The notes beneath the pieces were generated by a model. It searched no databases and was not told the DNA's origin. It worked only from the letters and a program-made list of their open reading frames with translations. Both the position numbers and the translations under genes were made by a program. From contig CM049308.1 of the NCBI GenBank assembly GCA_026874595.1, positions 49,524,124-49,588,123 on the forward strand: 64,000 nt of DNA. The letters are read 5' to 3'. This DNA is from Sipunculus nudus (lineage: Eukaryota > Annelida > Sipuncula > Golfingiida > Sipunculidae). Shown here piece by piece: positions 22,630 through 33,984 of this stretch. Position 1 is the stretch's first letter, and each line of letters starts with the position of its first letter.

Positions 22630-24815
22630 TGTATCCGCCAAAACTATGTTTTCAGCCCGCAACCGCCGCGTAGGTGTCCGGAGAACTCCTCCGTAACCAC
22701 TTGGCGGAATTTTAGGAAATCCGGGATTATGTTCGGGCCGATATGCCGATGTTATATGCCTCGCCCCGATTTTGTTTTGATCTCTGACCTTTCCTCTGCG
22801 CTCTGCGTCCGTTTGTGCGTCTGTTTCCACACATAAACCCATAAATCTCGGGAACCGTTTGATCGATCAGGAAATTTTTTTGCACAAATGTAGCCCTTGG
22901 ACAGCTTTATAACATACACAAAAAAATGTTTGCACAGTGTCCATCTGTTCGTCTGCCTTGGGTTAAAATCACTCATATCTCTGCAGTGATATGACTAATT
23001 CACCTGAAATTCGGCATGCCTATACATCCTGGATAGCTTTTCTGATTTTATGACAGGTGGCGCCACCTACATTCACGTTTCACAGACATCCAAGCTCATA
23101 TCTCGGGAACCATTTGACCGATAAGGCCAAAATTTTGCATGTGTATAGATCTCACATAGCTCTTTATCATAAGCAAAACTGGTGGCATCACCTGCAGCCA
23201 TTTTTGCACGGCTCCCATCTATTTGTTTGTCATGGGATAAAATCACTCATATCTCGGCAGTGGTTTGACATATCTGCCTAAAATTTTGCAGGTTTATACA
23301 TCCCCGACAGCTCTCTTGATTTTATAACAGGTGGCGCCACCTACATTTACGTTTAAGCTGCAGACAACCAAGCCCATATCCCGGGAACTGTTTGACCAGT
23401 TGGGCAAAAATTTTGCATGTTTATAGATCTCCTATAGCTCTTTATCATACGCAAAACTAGTGGTGCCACCTGCAACCATTTTTGCACAGCGTCCATCTGC
23501 TCATCTGCCTTGGGATAAAATCACTCATATCTCTGCATTGGTTGGACTTACCCACCTGAAATTTTGCATGTGTATACATCCTGGACAGCTTTCTTGATTT
23601 TATGACAGGTGGCGCCACCTACATTTACGTTTAAGCTGCAGACATCCAAGCCCATATCCCGGGAACTGTTTGACCAGTTGGGCCAAAATTTTGCATGTGT
23701 ATAGATCTCCTATAGCTCTTTATCATACGCAAAACTGGTGGCGTCACCTGCACCATTTTTGCACAGCATCGGTCTGTTTGTTAGCCGTGGGATAAAGTCT
23801 GCCTTTGGATAAAAACATTCATATCTCTGCATTGGTTGGACTTATCCACCTGAAATTTTGCATGTGTATACATCCTGGATAGTTTTCTTGATTTTATGAC
23901 AGGTGGCGCCACCTACATTCAGGTTTAAGCTGTAGACATCCAAGCTCTTATCTCAGGAACCATTTGACTGATTGGGCAAAAAGTTTGCATGTTTATAGAT
24001 CTAACATAGCTCTTTATCATAAGCAAAACTGGTGGCACCACCTGCAATCATTTTTGCACAGCATCGGTCTGTTTGTTAGCCGTGGGATAAAGTCACTCAT
24101 ATCTCGGCAGTGGTTTGACATATCTGCCAAAAATTTTTACAGGTTTATACATCTTGGATAGCTTTCTGGATTTTGTGGCAGGTGGCGCCACCTACATTTA
24201 TGTATACGCTGCAGACATTCAGGCTTATATCTCAGGACTGGTTTGACATATCCCCCTGAAATTTTGCACATGTATAGATCTCACATATCTCTTAATCATA
24301 CACAAAATTGGTGGCACCATCTGCCACCATTTTTGCACAGCGTCCGTCTGTTTATCTGCTATGGGCTAAAATTATTCATATCTCAGTAGTGGTTTGACTT
24401 ATTTGCCTAAAATTTTGCATTTTTATACATCTTGGACAGCTTTCTGGATTTTGTGGTAGGTGGCGCAATCTACATACACATTTCGGCTGCAGACATCCAG
24501 GCTATTATGCAACACACCTCACTCTGTTTCTTCTTGCCACTAAATCCATGCCTCACCTTTCCCACTCTGAATTTGGTGGATACACGTAGTCACTTGTTTA
24601 CTACCCATATTTTAGTTTTTGTGTTGTGTGCACCCATGCCAGAATTGCAGCAGTGATGTTTGTTTAATTGTTTCTTGTTCTAAGTGTTTAGTACTTGCAT
24701 TGTTCATTTACATGTTACACATGTTCTTGAAAAGTAATGGTCCAGCCTTGAAGCATTATACCTGGTGTAATCTCATTGCACAGGTTCGCATTAGGCCTGT
24801 AGGCCTTGTTTGTAG
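22630..24815 (+). repeat. GGTGGCGCCACC dispersed family, copy 1
   Basis: Starts with ATCCGCCAAAACTATGTTTT and contains several internal tandem units holding the palindrome GGTGGCGCCACC(T), 'catatctcgggaacc' and 'tttgaccgat'. It ends near GGTGGATACACGTAGTCACT followed by a roughly 190-bp tail (24613-24815) found again at 44305 and, inverted, at 61550. ATCCGCC at one end and GGYGGAT at the other are inverted. No coding capacity. Confidence 0.82.
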
Positions 24816-25265
24816 AATACATTGATGCCCTTTTCTCAGAAGTGGTTAACTGTATTTGCCTTAAATTGTGCATGTCCATAGATCTTAGATATACCTCCAT
24901 CTTGTATTCAGGACTGATGGTGCCTTCTGCTGTTGTTTTTGAGTGGCTTCCATCTGTCTGTTTGCTTTGGGTTAATGCTTTGGGCCACAAATTTGGAGTC
25001 ATGTCATGTCAGGAACTTATGCCTTACTTTACCCATGCCACTGTGTTTGGCGGATACATGAAGTCGCTTGTTGAATGCCAGTTTTATAGTTTATAAAGGA
25101 AAAATAAAGCCTAGGAAAAACATTTACTTAATGTGAATCTGCTATTCTTGCATTTCTTGTGAGTGAATTGCTTATGTTTTACCAACAAACACATACACAT
25201 ACTTGCATACACATGGATTGAAGGATAGAGAAGTTTAAATCCCAACTTCTTTTGTAAATACACAG

Positions 25266-25295
25266 GTCGTGAAGTGGGCAGTTCTGAGGTTTACA
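25266..25295 (+). CDS. Exon 15: 30-nt microexon (phase 1-1)
   Basis: ACACAG|GTCGTGAAG...TTTACA|GTGAGT encodes GREVGSSEVY, a linker between thyroglobulin-like domain 2 and module X2. Supported by phase (the junction codon with exon 16 gives Thr just before Cys) and both splice sites. Skipping would keep the frame. Confidence 0.65.
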
Positions 25296-25745
25296 GTGAG
25301 TATCTGACATTATTTGCATTTATTATTAATTCATTTATTCATTAACAATGGTAATGTACCTAGTGGTAACAATAAAACATGGATTGCCATAAGCTTACTG
25401 ATTAACACTGAAACATTGATTCTTCCTCATTAGAAGTCCCGCTTGTTTTGTCCAGTTGGTAACAGTTATCCTGTCAGTTGATTTTATACTAAAGGTTATC
25501 TAGAATCATAGAAGTAGATTGGTGTACTGGTTAGTCTGGACTTCATTGTAAAAGTTTGTACACAAATGGCCAAGAAATGGTTCAGACTAAACTTAGGAGA
25601 AGTAGAAATAAAAATGAGAGTTCATGGATAGTTTGAATCATTTCTGTTTAGTTTGCAACTTAAGGCTGCATTTACCAATGAAATAGGATGCTTTTGAATT
25701 TGAACAACTTTTATCATTGAAACTTTTCATGACATCATTTAACAG

Positions 25746-25910
25746 CTTGCCCTTACGGAGATCAACCCCACCTGACATGTCAGGATGCCTGCAGCAAGGA
25801 GAAGTGTATTGTTCATGGAGAAGCTAAACAGTACCACTGTACGGCAGATCCCTGCAACAGCTGCCGAACAACGTTCAGGGATGACCAGGGACAAGCGGTC
25901 CACTGTAATG
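25746..25910 (+). CDS. Exon 16: Cys module X2 (phase 1-1)
   Basis: Encodes C-x9-C-x3-C-x4-C-x10-C-x4-C-x2-C-x13-C, with ADPCNSC and a final VHC. It matches exons 12 and 18 and has all eight cysteines. Acceptor TTTAACAG|CT, donor AATG|GTCAGT. Confidence 0.87.
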
Positions 25911-26324
25911 GTCAGTGACTGACCGTATGATAAACCTGATTTATTATGTCAGAATATTTGTCAGTCCCAAAATAATCAACTGTTCAGTCTGTTTTTTGTT
26001 CAAAATCATGTGAGAAGGATTAAAAAAAATTCTTGTAGAATAAGACTCACAGAAAAAATATCGAAAATATGCAGTATTTTTCTAATAGTTATATGACTGT
26101 ATGTAAATATTATTTTATATATATGCACTGTTATATAATCTCCATAGATGCAAAACTACAACAAAGTGAGGTTCATTAACATGTTACTATTTAAGGAAGA
26201 AACCTTGATCATTAAGCTGGTTAAATTAAAGAAGAAACATTTATAGTGTATTCTTAACTTATTTATTAGGAATATGGTAAGAACTGTTTGGGAACATGTT
26301 TTGATACAGTGTTTGTTCATACAG

Positions 26325-26516
26325 AGATCAAGCCCGTCCAGGCTGACATGTGTGCTCTACCTCGCTCCTTTGGGACCTGCCAGGCCTCTATCACTCGCTG
26401 GTACTATGACTCGTATTCGGGTACCTGCCGCAAGTTCTTATACACAGGCTGTGGAGGAAATGCCAACAACTTCCTCTCATTAGCAGAGTGCATGCTGTCA
26501 TGTGAAGCAAAAACAA
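26325..26516 (+). CDS. Exon 17: Kunitz domain 4 (phase 1-1)
   Basis: Canonical C-x8-C-x15-C-x7-C-x12-C-x3-C with RWYYD and YTGCGGNANNF. P1 is Gln (GTCQAS) rather than Lys, so the target may differ from Kunitz 1 and 3. A ten-residue lead (EIKPVQADM) precedes it. Donor ACAA|GTAAGT. Confidence 0.93.
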
Positions 26517-26698
26517 GTAAGTAGGTCTCAGATCTGTTTCAGTATGTTTTGAGATCATATGTAAATCATGGAATTTATTCATACATTAATGTTTCATGTC
26601 TTTCTTTTATCAGGGTTACGATCACTGTACACTTGCTAAACAATTTTAATATGATAGTATGAAAAGGTTTTATGATATGTTTTATGTTATTGTTTTAG

Positions 26699-26863
26699 AA
26701 CATTCCTGCAAGGGTGCCTCTGTGCAGAATCCAGAGTGTAATAACGTATGTCGGTTTGCCACTTGTCAGATGTTCCCTGAGGCTCTGTGTGTCACAAACC
26801 CATGCAGCTGTGAGCCTGAATTCATACATCCTAAGACTGGCAGAGCTGTCAACTGTAGCGAAT
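26699..26863 (+). CDS. Exon 18: Cys module X3 (phase 1-1)
   Basis: Encodes C-x9-C-x3-C-x4-C-x7-C-x4-C-x1-C-x13-C with TNPCSCEPEF and AVNC. It differs from X2 by one residue fewer between the sixth and seventh Cys. An NCS sequon is at the end. Donor GAAT|GTAAGT. Confidence 0.88.
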
Positions 26864-26981
26864 GTAAGTATTTGTTGTGCACCATATCAGATGTAATCAT
26901 GTTTGTCTGTTGTTTATATGTCATGTAATATCACTTTATGAACTTGACTGATGCTGGTGTTCGCTGCTTGTCTGTCCTCAG

Positions 26982-27209
26982 CGGTGGGACTGTGTGAGAG
27001 GATGCAGGCTCACGAGATGGCCGTCTACATGAAGGAGGGGCAGCAGGCCAAGCCGGAATTGCAGATAAGCTTTGAGAACATAGACGTGTCAAAGTGTGAC
27101 CACTCAGGGGATCGCTTCAGACCTAGCCAGTGTAAGCAGGGCGTGTGCAGATGTGTGGACGAGATAGGAAAACCAACCATGGAGCTCCATGCGAAGACTG
27201 GGTCATGTT
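26982..27209 (+). CDS. Exon 19: thyroglobulin type-1-like domain 3 (phase 1-1)
   Basis: Begins LCERMQAHEMAVY, continues to KCDHSGDRF, PSQCKQGVCRCVD and ends GSC. The layout is that of thyroglobulin type-1, but CRCV replaces the usual CWCV. It is the last Cys-rich domain before the membrane-proximal region. Donor TGTT|GTGAGT. Confidence 0.9.
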
Positions 27210-27234
27210 GTGAGTAAACATTTTAGCACAAGTC

Positions 27235-27715
27235 ACCTGTCAGTGATAGCATGATATTATATTATCTCACCTGTCAGTGACACAGCCATTACATCATCTC
27301 ACCTGTCAGTAACACAGCCATTACATCATCTCACCTGTCAGTGACACATGTTACATCATCTCACCTGTCAGTGACGCAGCCATTACATCATCTCACCTGT
27401 CAGTGACACAGACATTAAATTATCTCACCTGTCAATGACACAGACATTACATCATCTCACCTGTCAGTGACACATGTTACATCATCTCATCTGTCAGTGA
27501 CATAGACATTACATCATCTCACCTGTTAGTGACACAGACTTCACATCATCTCACCTGTCAGTGACACATGTTACATCATCTCATCTGTCAGTGACATAGA
27601 CATTACATCATCTCACCTGTTAGTGACATAGACATTACATCATCTCACCTGTTAGTGACACAGACTTCACATCATCTCACCTATGAGTGACACAGACATT
27701 GCATCATCTCACATA
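27235..27715. repeat. About 32-bp minisatellite in intron 19
   Basis: About 14 copies of TCACCTGTCAGTGACACAGA plus CATTACATCATC with length variants. It begins some 25 bp downstream of the exon 19 donor without including it. Confidence 0.93.
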
Positions 27716-27719
27716 TGTA

Positions 27720-28795
27720 AACTAAAAGGTAACTTTTGTTAACCAGTGTGAAGGTAAAATTCTCTTGTATACCAGTGTAAAGGTAACAGTATCTTGTAAA
27801 CCAGTGTAAAGGTTATAGTCTTTTGTACACCAATGTAAAAATAACAGTCCCTTGTAAACTAGTGTAAAGGTAACAGTCTCTTGTAAACCAATGTAAAGGT
27901 AATGGTCTCTTTTAAATCAGTGTAAAGGTAACAGTCTCTTTAAAACATGTGTAAAGGTAACAGACTCTTGTAAACAAGTGTAAAGGTAACAGTCTCTAGT
28001 ATACCTGTGTAAAGGTAACAGTCTCTTGTAAACCAGTGTAAAGGTTATAGTCTCTTGTAAACCAGTGTAAAGGTTACAGTATATTGTAAACCAGTGTAAA
28101 AATAACAGCCTCTTGTAAACCAGTGTAAAGGTTACAGCCTCTTGTAAACCAGTGTAAAGGTTATAGTCTCTTGTAAACCAGTGTAAAGGTTACAGTATAT
28201 TGTAAACCAGTGTAAAAATAACAGCCTCTTGTAAACCAGTGTAAAGGTTACAGTCTCTTATAAACCAGTGTAAAGGTTATAGTCTGTTGTAAACCAGTGT
28301 AAAGGTTACAGTATATAGTAAACCAGTGTAAAAATAACAGCCTCTTGTAAACCAGTGTAAAGGTAACAGTATATTGTAAACCAGTGTAAAAATAACAGCC
28401 TCTTGTAAACCAGTGTAAAGGTTACAGCCTCTTGTAAACCAGTGTAAAGGTTATAGTCTTTTGTAAACCAGTGCTAAATAACAGTTCCTTGTAAACCAGA
28501 GTAAAGGTAACAGTCTCTTGTGAACCAATGTAAAGGTAATGGTCTCTTTTAAATCAGTGTAAAGGTAACATTCTCTTTAAAACATGTGTAAAGGTAACAG
28601 ACTCTTGTAAACCAATGTTAAGGTAACAGTCCCTTGTAAACAAGTGTAAAGGTAACAGTCTCTTGTAAACCAATGTTAAGATAACAGTCCCTTGTAAACA
28701 AGTGTAAAGGTAACAGACTCTTGTAAACCATTGTAAAGGTAACAGTCTCTTGTAAACCAGTGTAAAGGTTACAGACCCTTGTAAACCATTGGTAC
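27720..28795. repeat. About 29-bp minisatellite in intron 19
   Basis: About 36 copies of CTTGTAAACCAGTGTAAAGG plus TAACAGTCT and variants (e.g. AAAATAACAG). It directly follows the 32-bp array. Confidence 0.93.
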
Positions 28796-28831
28796 TGTTC
28801 TTGGCATAATTAATGTCTTTTTATCTTACAG

Positions 28832-28925
28832 CTTTGTCTCCAGTCATTAAGTACAGAGGAACAGTTGTCTTTGTGGCCAAGTTTAGTGAACACATTAAAA
28901 ATGGAGGAACTATAGGGTTCAGCAG
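28832..28925 (+). CDS. Exon 20: juxtamembrane domain, part 1 (phase 1-2)
   Basis: Encodes SPVIKYRGTVVFVAKFSEHI followed by KNGGTIGFS. The beta-strand-rich start after a thyroglobulin domain resembles the arrangement in EpCAM/Trop2, but this is an analogy of layout, not a proven homology. Donor AGCAG|GTATGT. Confidence 0.78.
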
Positions 28926-29249
28926 GTATGTGTCCTCCTTAAGAACCTTGTTCTATCAGTTTTCATTTGTCCTATTTAAATGTTTTGTCTGGAAGAATTC
29001 TTTATATTAAGTAAAAAAGTTGAAAAAGATGTCAACTGGTGGTAAGTACTGGTGGTAAGTGCATGTTGTTGGAATCTTAGAAGGCTTATTTTACATGTTT
29101 TTTAAAATGTTACGAACAACTCAAATCTTGGAACTATTTAAAACAAATCTAGTATGGTGATATAATGGTTGTTTCTTGTCATGAAGACATGGCATTGTAA
29201 ACATACACAGCATTTTATTGTTCAGTTAATCCAACATCTTACCTGATGC

Positions 29250-29402
29250 CAGAATCTCAGCTGGTTATTTTAGTTATTTTACTGAAGCTAGAATCATTGC
29301 TGGTTATTTCAGTAATGTGTAACTGAAGCTAGAATCTCTGTCGGTTATTTCAATAATATGTTACTGAAGCTAGAATCTCAGCTGGTTATTTCAGTAATAT
29401 AT
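29250..29402. repeat. Short tandem repeat in intron 20
   Basis: About three to four units of 46-47 bp around GAAGCTAGAATCTCAGCTGG plus TTATTTCAGTAAT. Confidence 0.8.
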
Positions 29403-29467
29403 AACATATAAAACCTCATCATGTCTGAACTATCATCATGCTTATGATTATAACCATTTCCTTTCAG

Positions 29468-29531
29468 AGTGGTCACAGCAAAGATTTCAGAAGTTGGAGG
29501 CATTCCAAGTCACCTCATCAGAGTTGTAGCT
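29468..29531 (+). CDS. Exon 21: juxtamembrane domain, part 2 (phase 2-0)
   Basis: Encodes RVVTAKISEVGGIPSHLIRV and VA. Acceptor CTTTCAG|AG, donor GCT|GTAGGT. The phase change to 0 fits exon 22. Confidence 0.75.
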
Positions 29532-29734
29532 GTAGGTTTACAAGAATTACCTTATTACTTTGCTCATAGGCATTATAAGTGGTGCTATATTCAGCATTAA
29601 TTTATAAAGCTTGGTTCATTTCAAATGACATAATTTCTATGGATCAATACAATGAAGACAGTTTTAACTGTACTTACAACAAACACAGCCATTTTTCAAT
29701 AGTCTGGCATGTTCCCTACCCTGAATTGATTTTA

Positions 29735-31260
29735 AGCTCAGCTTACTGACAGGCAACTGAGCTATAGTAATTACTCTTGGTCTGTAGACTGTCTGTCATG
29801 CCGTCTGTCCGTCCATTAACCAGACACAAATTGTACCCGATGGACCTAAAACTTCTAACTGAATATCCATGGAGGTCCATAAATAATCTCCTTGGAAACT
29901 TGAAAATAGGTCACTGTGAACTATATCTATATATGGGGCTCATAAGTACCCCCCCCCCCCCACCCCAGATTGATTAAAAATTTGATACAAAAGCTCCAAT
30001 ATCTAAATAACTAATGAATTGATTGCCATGATTCTTTCCATGCATATTGATCATGGAGTGATTCATCATTTCCTGAAGACTAGTGGCACCACCTTTATTT
30101 TTCTCATTTTTATGGAATTTTTTCTCTATTTTTGAGACCAGATGAAGAAATCTGTCTGTAAACAAGGCACAAATTGTAAACATTAGGCCTAGAAACTTCT
30201 AACTGTACATCTGGGGAGGTCTAATGCAGATCTCCCTGGAAAGCCAAAATTAGGTGTTAGTGACCTAAATTTTGTGAACTACAGGCCGAAAACATGATTT
30301 TGAGCACCCAGTCAGTCAGACTGGGTACAAATTGATTCCACCAGCCCCAGAATCTTCTTACATTACACCAATGGAGGTCCCTAAAAAATCTCCTTGGAAA
30401 CCTGAAATAAGGTCACTGTGATCTATATCCTCCGAGCTATGGTGCTAGAAAGTATCCCCAGAATAATAAAAAATTTGATACAAAAGGTCCAGTATCTAAA
30501 TAACTAATGCATTATTTGCCATGATTCTTTCCATGCATATTGAGTATTTCATCATTTCCTGAAGACTGGTGATGCCACCTGTATTTTAGCTCAGCTGACC
30601 ACAGGTCATCAGAGCTTAGACAGTCACCCTTTGTTCAACATCCGCCCGTCTGTCCATCCATCAACAAGGCACCAATCGTAAACAGTTAATCTAAAAACTT
30701 CAAACTGTACATCAAGGTAGATCATTGGTAAATCTCCTTGCTTTCCAGACTGTTTGTCACTTTGACCTATATTTTGTGTTTATAGCACTTAACTTGTGTT
30801 AGTGTTCTTGGCTGCAAAACTAAAACTAAAACATCGTGCAACATATAACATTGTTTCCATGCAAAAAAATTGGCCCAGCCAGTCCTTCAGAACTGTTGCA
30901 GACACAATTGCAAAACATTTTCTGCTGTTGATGTTTGAAATTCATACTCTAGATAAAATATCTCAGAAATAATTGCATGGATCTTTCTGAAATTTGGCAG
31001 GCTTATTTATCATGAAAAACCCTTTCAGCTTTGGAAGACTGGTGGCACTATCTACATTTTCTTTATTTTTGGGCATTTCTTTCTTATTATTTTTTGTACT
31101 CGCAGAAATCACGGCTTGCCAGTTGTTATCAAGGGACTTATTGTAACTGCTTGACATAGAAATTTTTTTTTTCATAATTTCCTTGTAGGTCCTTGGTAAA
31201 TCTCCTTGAGTACCAAACAGCATACAAGTCAGTTGAGTGTCATGACCCATGGGTCACATG
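29735..31260. repeat. TTAGCTCAGCTGAC dispersed family in intron 21
   Basis: Two or three related stretches (starting near 29735 and 30596) with TAGCTCAGCTGACC, 'ccgtctgtccgtcc', 'tctccttggaaacc' and a right end near GTCATGACCCATGGGTCAC (31239). Related copies lie at 8544 and 39518-42240. Non-coding. Confidence 0.75.
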
Positions 31261-31470
31261 TTGAAAATGTGTGTGTGTAAATTTCACATTTGGCATAAAT
31301 GGATTCCATCCATATACAAAGTTATACAAGCAGTTTTCATGGATACACATGTATGTTTGCATTGATATGGGCTTTCAGAGTAGGAGCTCTTTTTCATTCT
31401 AACATAACATAACTTCTTGACAAATGAACAAATTCTGTATATAATGTTTGATCACTGGTTGACATTACAG

Positions 31471-31584
31471 ATGTGGGGTGGCAAGCTGCGTGATGATGAT
31501 GTCATCAGTGTCATGATAGATATAGATATCCGTGAAGGCAAAACAGACCACATCTTATCAAGAGTGGATGTGGTGGAGAGAATG
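31471..31584 (+). CDS. Exon 22: juxtamembrane domain, part 3 (phase 0-0)
   Basis: Encodes MWGGKLRDDDVISVMIDIDI, then REGKTDHILSRVDVVERM. An alternating hydrophobic strand followed by a helix fits an alpha/beta fold such as SEA. The initial ATG is a coincidence of the exon boundary: acceptor ATTACAG|ATG. Donor AATG|GTGATG is weaker than most. Confidence 0.77.
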
Positions 31585-31921
31585 GTGATGTATAGTTGAT
31601 ATCAAATACAGTAACTCTGCTCCAAAACATATATCATATTGTAAAAGGAAAATGTAATATTATTGTTCACCATTCAGGGTGTCAGGCTTTAAGATTGAAG
31701 GTACACTTTGTATATGCATATTTGTTTCAATGATCAGTCACCTTCAGTTTTTGACTGTAATAATTATCAAATAGGATTTCTAATAACAGAGAGGGGAAAA
31801 GTGTCAGTAGTTTTATTCTATTGAGAAAAGTGACAACATCACTTGTATCATCTGGCAGTTAAATTACAGGCCTTACCTATGAGAGAAGATATGAATGTAA
31901 CAAGTTGTTTTGTGATTATAG

Positions 31922-32131
31922 ATTCGTAAAGGAATGTTTTCTGTGAGTCATCGAGGAGAGGTTGTTTATGCGGACAGTAACTCCACCTCACACACTTACG
32001 CAAGACACAGCAAGCATGACACTAAGCCGGTCAAGATGGAGAAAATGGAGAATAAGGACCTGGTACCGACCATAGCTGTCGCAGCATCAGCTGCTGGCAT
32101 TGTCCTTCTCATCATCCTGGGCCTCTGTTGT
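31922..32131 (+). CDS. Exon 23: end of ectodomain and transmembrane helix (phase 0-0)
   Basis: Encodes IRKGMFSVSHRGEVVYADS, a hydrophilic stalk with an NST sequon, a charged MEKMENKD stretch, then VPTIAVAASAAGIVLLIILG and CC: one clear transmembrane helix. CC continues to FVWC in exon 24, possible palmitoylation sites. Donor TTGT|GTAAGT. If the intron is retained the protein ends three codons later (VSH, then TAA), losing the tail. Confidence 0.9.
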
Positions 32132-33732
32132 GTAAGTCATTAATGTCAGAGAAGACCTCTGTCTCGTTTGTGTAAGTCATTAATGTCAGAGCAGACCTCT
32201 GTCTCTGTTGTGTCAGTCATTAACGTCAGAGCAGACCTCTGTCTCTGTTGTGTAAGTCATTTACGTCAGAGCAGACCTCTGTCTCTGTTGTGTAAGTCAT
32301 TTATGTCAGAGCAGACCTCTGTCTCTGTTGTGTAAGTCATTTACATCAGAGCAGACCTCTGTCTCTGTCGTGTAGGTCATTTACGTCAGAGCAGACCTCT
32401 GTCTCTGTTGTGTAAGTCATTTATGTCAGAGCAGACCTCTGTCTCTGTTGTGTAAGTCATTTACGTCAGAGCAGACCTCTGTCTCTGTTGTGTAAGTCAT
32501 TTACATCAGGGCAGACCTCAGCCTCTGTTGTGTAAGTCATTTACGTCAGGGCAGACCTCTGCCTCTGTTGTGTAAGTCATATACGTCAGGGCAGACCTCT
32601 GCGTTTGTTGTGTAAGTCATATACGTCAGGGCAGACCTCTACCTCTGTTGTGTAAGTCATTTACTTCAGGGCAGACCTCTGTCTCTGTTGTGTTAGTCAT
32701 TTACGTAAGAGCAGACCTCTGCCTCTGTTGTGTCAGTCATTTACATAAGAGCAGACCACTGCCTCTGTTGTGTCAGTCATTTACATCAGAGCAGACCTCT
32801 GCCTCTATCAACATCAGAGCAGACCTCTGCCTCTGTTGTGTAAGTCATAAACGTCAGAGCAGACCTCTGCCTCTGTTGTGTAAGTCATTTATGTCAGAGC
32901 AGACCTCTGTCTCTGTTGTGTAAGTCATTTACGTGAGAGCAGACCTCTGCCTCTGTTGTGTAAGTCAATTACGTCAGAGCAGACCTCTGCCTCTGTTGTG
33001 TAAGTCATTTACATCAGAGCAGACCTCTGCCTCTGTTGTGTAAGTCATTTACGTCAGGGCAGACCTCTGCCTCTGTTGTGTAAGTCATTTACGTCAGGGC
33101 AGACCTCTGCCTCTGTTGTGTAAGTCATATACGTCAGGGCAGACCTCTGCGTTTGTTGTGTAAGTCATATACGTCAGGGCAGACCTCTACCTCTGTTGTG
33201 TAAGTCATTTACTTCAGGGCAGACCTCTGTCTCTGTTGTGTAAGTCATTTACGTAAGAGCAGACCTCTGCCTCTGTTGTGTCAGTCATTTACATCAGAGC
33301 AGACCTCTGCCTCTATCAACATCAGAGCAGACCTCTGCCTCTGTTGTGTAAGTCATAAACGTCAGAGCAGACCTCTGCCTCTGTTGTGTCAGTCATTTAC
33401 ATCAGAGCACACCTCTGCCTCTATCAACATCAGAGCAGACCTCTGTCTCTGTTGTGTAAGTCATTTACGTGAGAGCAGACCTCTGCCTCTGTTGTGTAAG
33501 TCAATTACGTCAGAGCAGACCTCTGCCTCTGTTGTGTAAGTCATTTACGTCAGGGCAGACCTCTGCCTCTGTTGTGTAAGTCATTTACGTCAGGGCAGAC
33601 CTCTGCCTCTGTTGTGTAAGTCATTTACGTAAGAGCAGACCTCTGTCTCTGTTGTGTAAGTCATTTACATCAGAGCAGACCTCTGTCTCTGCTGTGTAAG
33701 TCATTAATATCAGGGCAGACCTCTGCCATGGC
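32124..33732. repeat. 40-bp minisatellite made of copies of the exon 23 donor
   Basis: About 40 units near CTCTGTTGTGTAAGTCATTT plus ACGTCAGAGCAGACCTCTGC. The first unit contains the real donor TTGT|GTAAGTCAT, and almost all later units keep TGTGTAAGT, a near-consensus donor. Some units are joined by CTATCAACATCAGAGC deletions. A block of roughly 550 bp is duplicated (marker GCGTTTGTTG at 32601 and 33149). Confidence 0.95.
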
Positions 33733-33984
33733 CCGATGTTTAGGTCTTGATATAAGAAAATAAAAAAAAAACAATTAGACAAGTTGATTGTGCTGTGATT
33801 AAGTTAGAGGCTGCTTATGTTGTTGGTGCTGTACTTTAGTAATATTTTGGACCGAGTACTGGTCTTGCCTCATATGAACTGAAACTGCTAGATTTAAGGA
33901 GGGAATGGTCCCCAGTGGGTGCAAAGTGATGATTAAGATTAAAAGGAATCCATTTATCAAAACTGAAATATTTGAGAGTTTTGC

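Noticed and set aside
32648..33539. Open frames of CQSFTSEQTSAS type
   Set aside because: By-products of the 40-bp donor array, with no start or domain.
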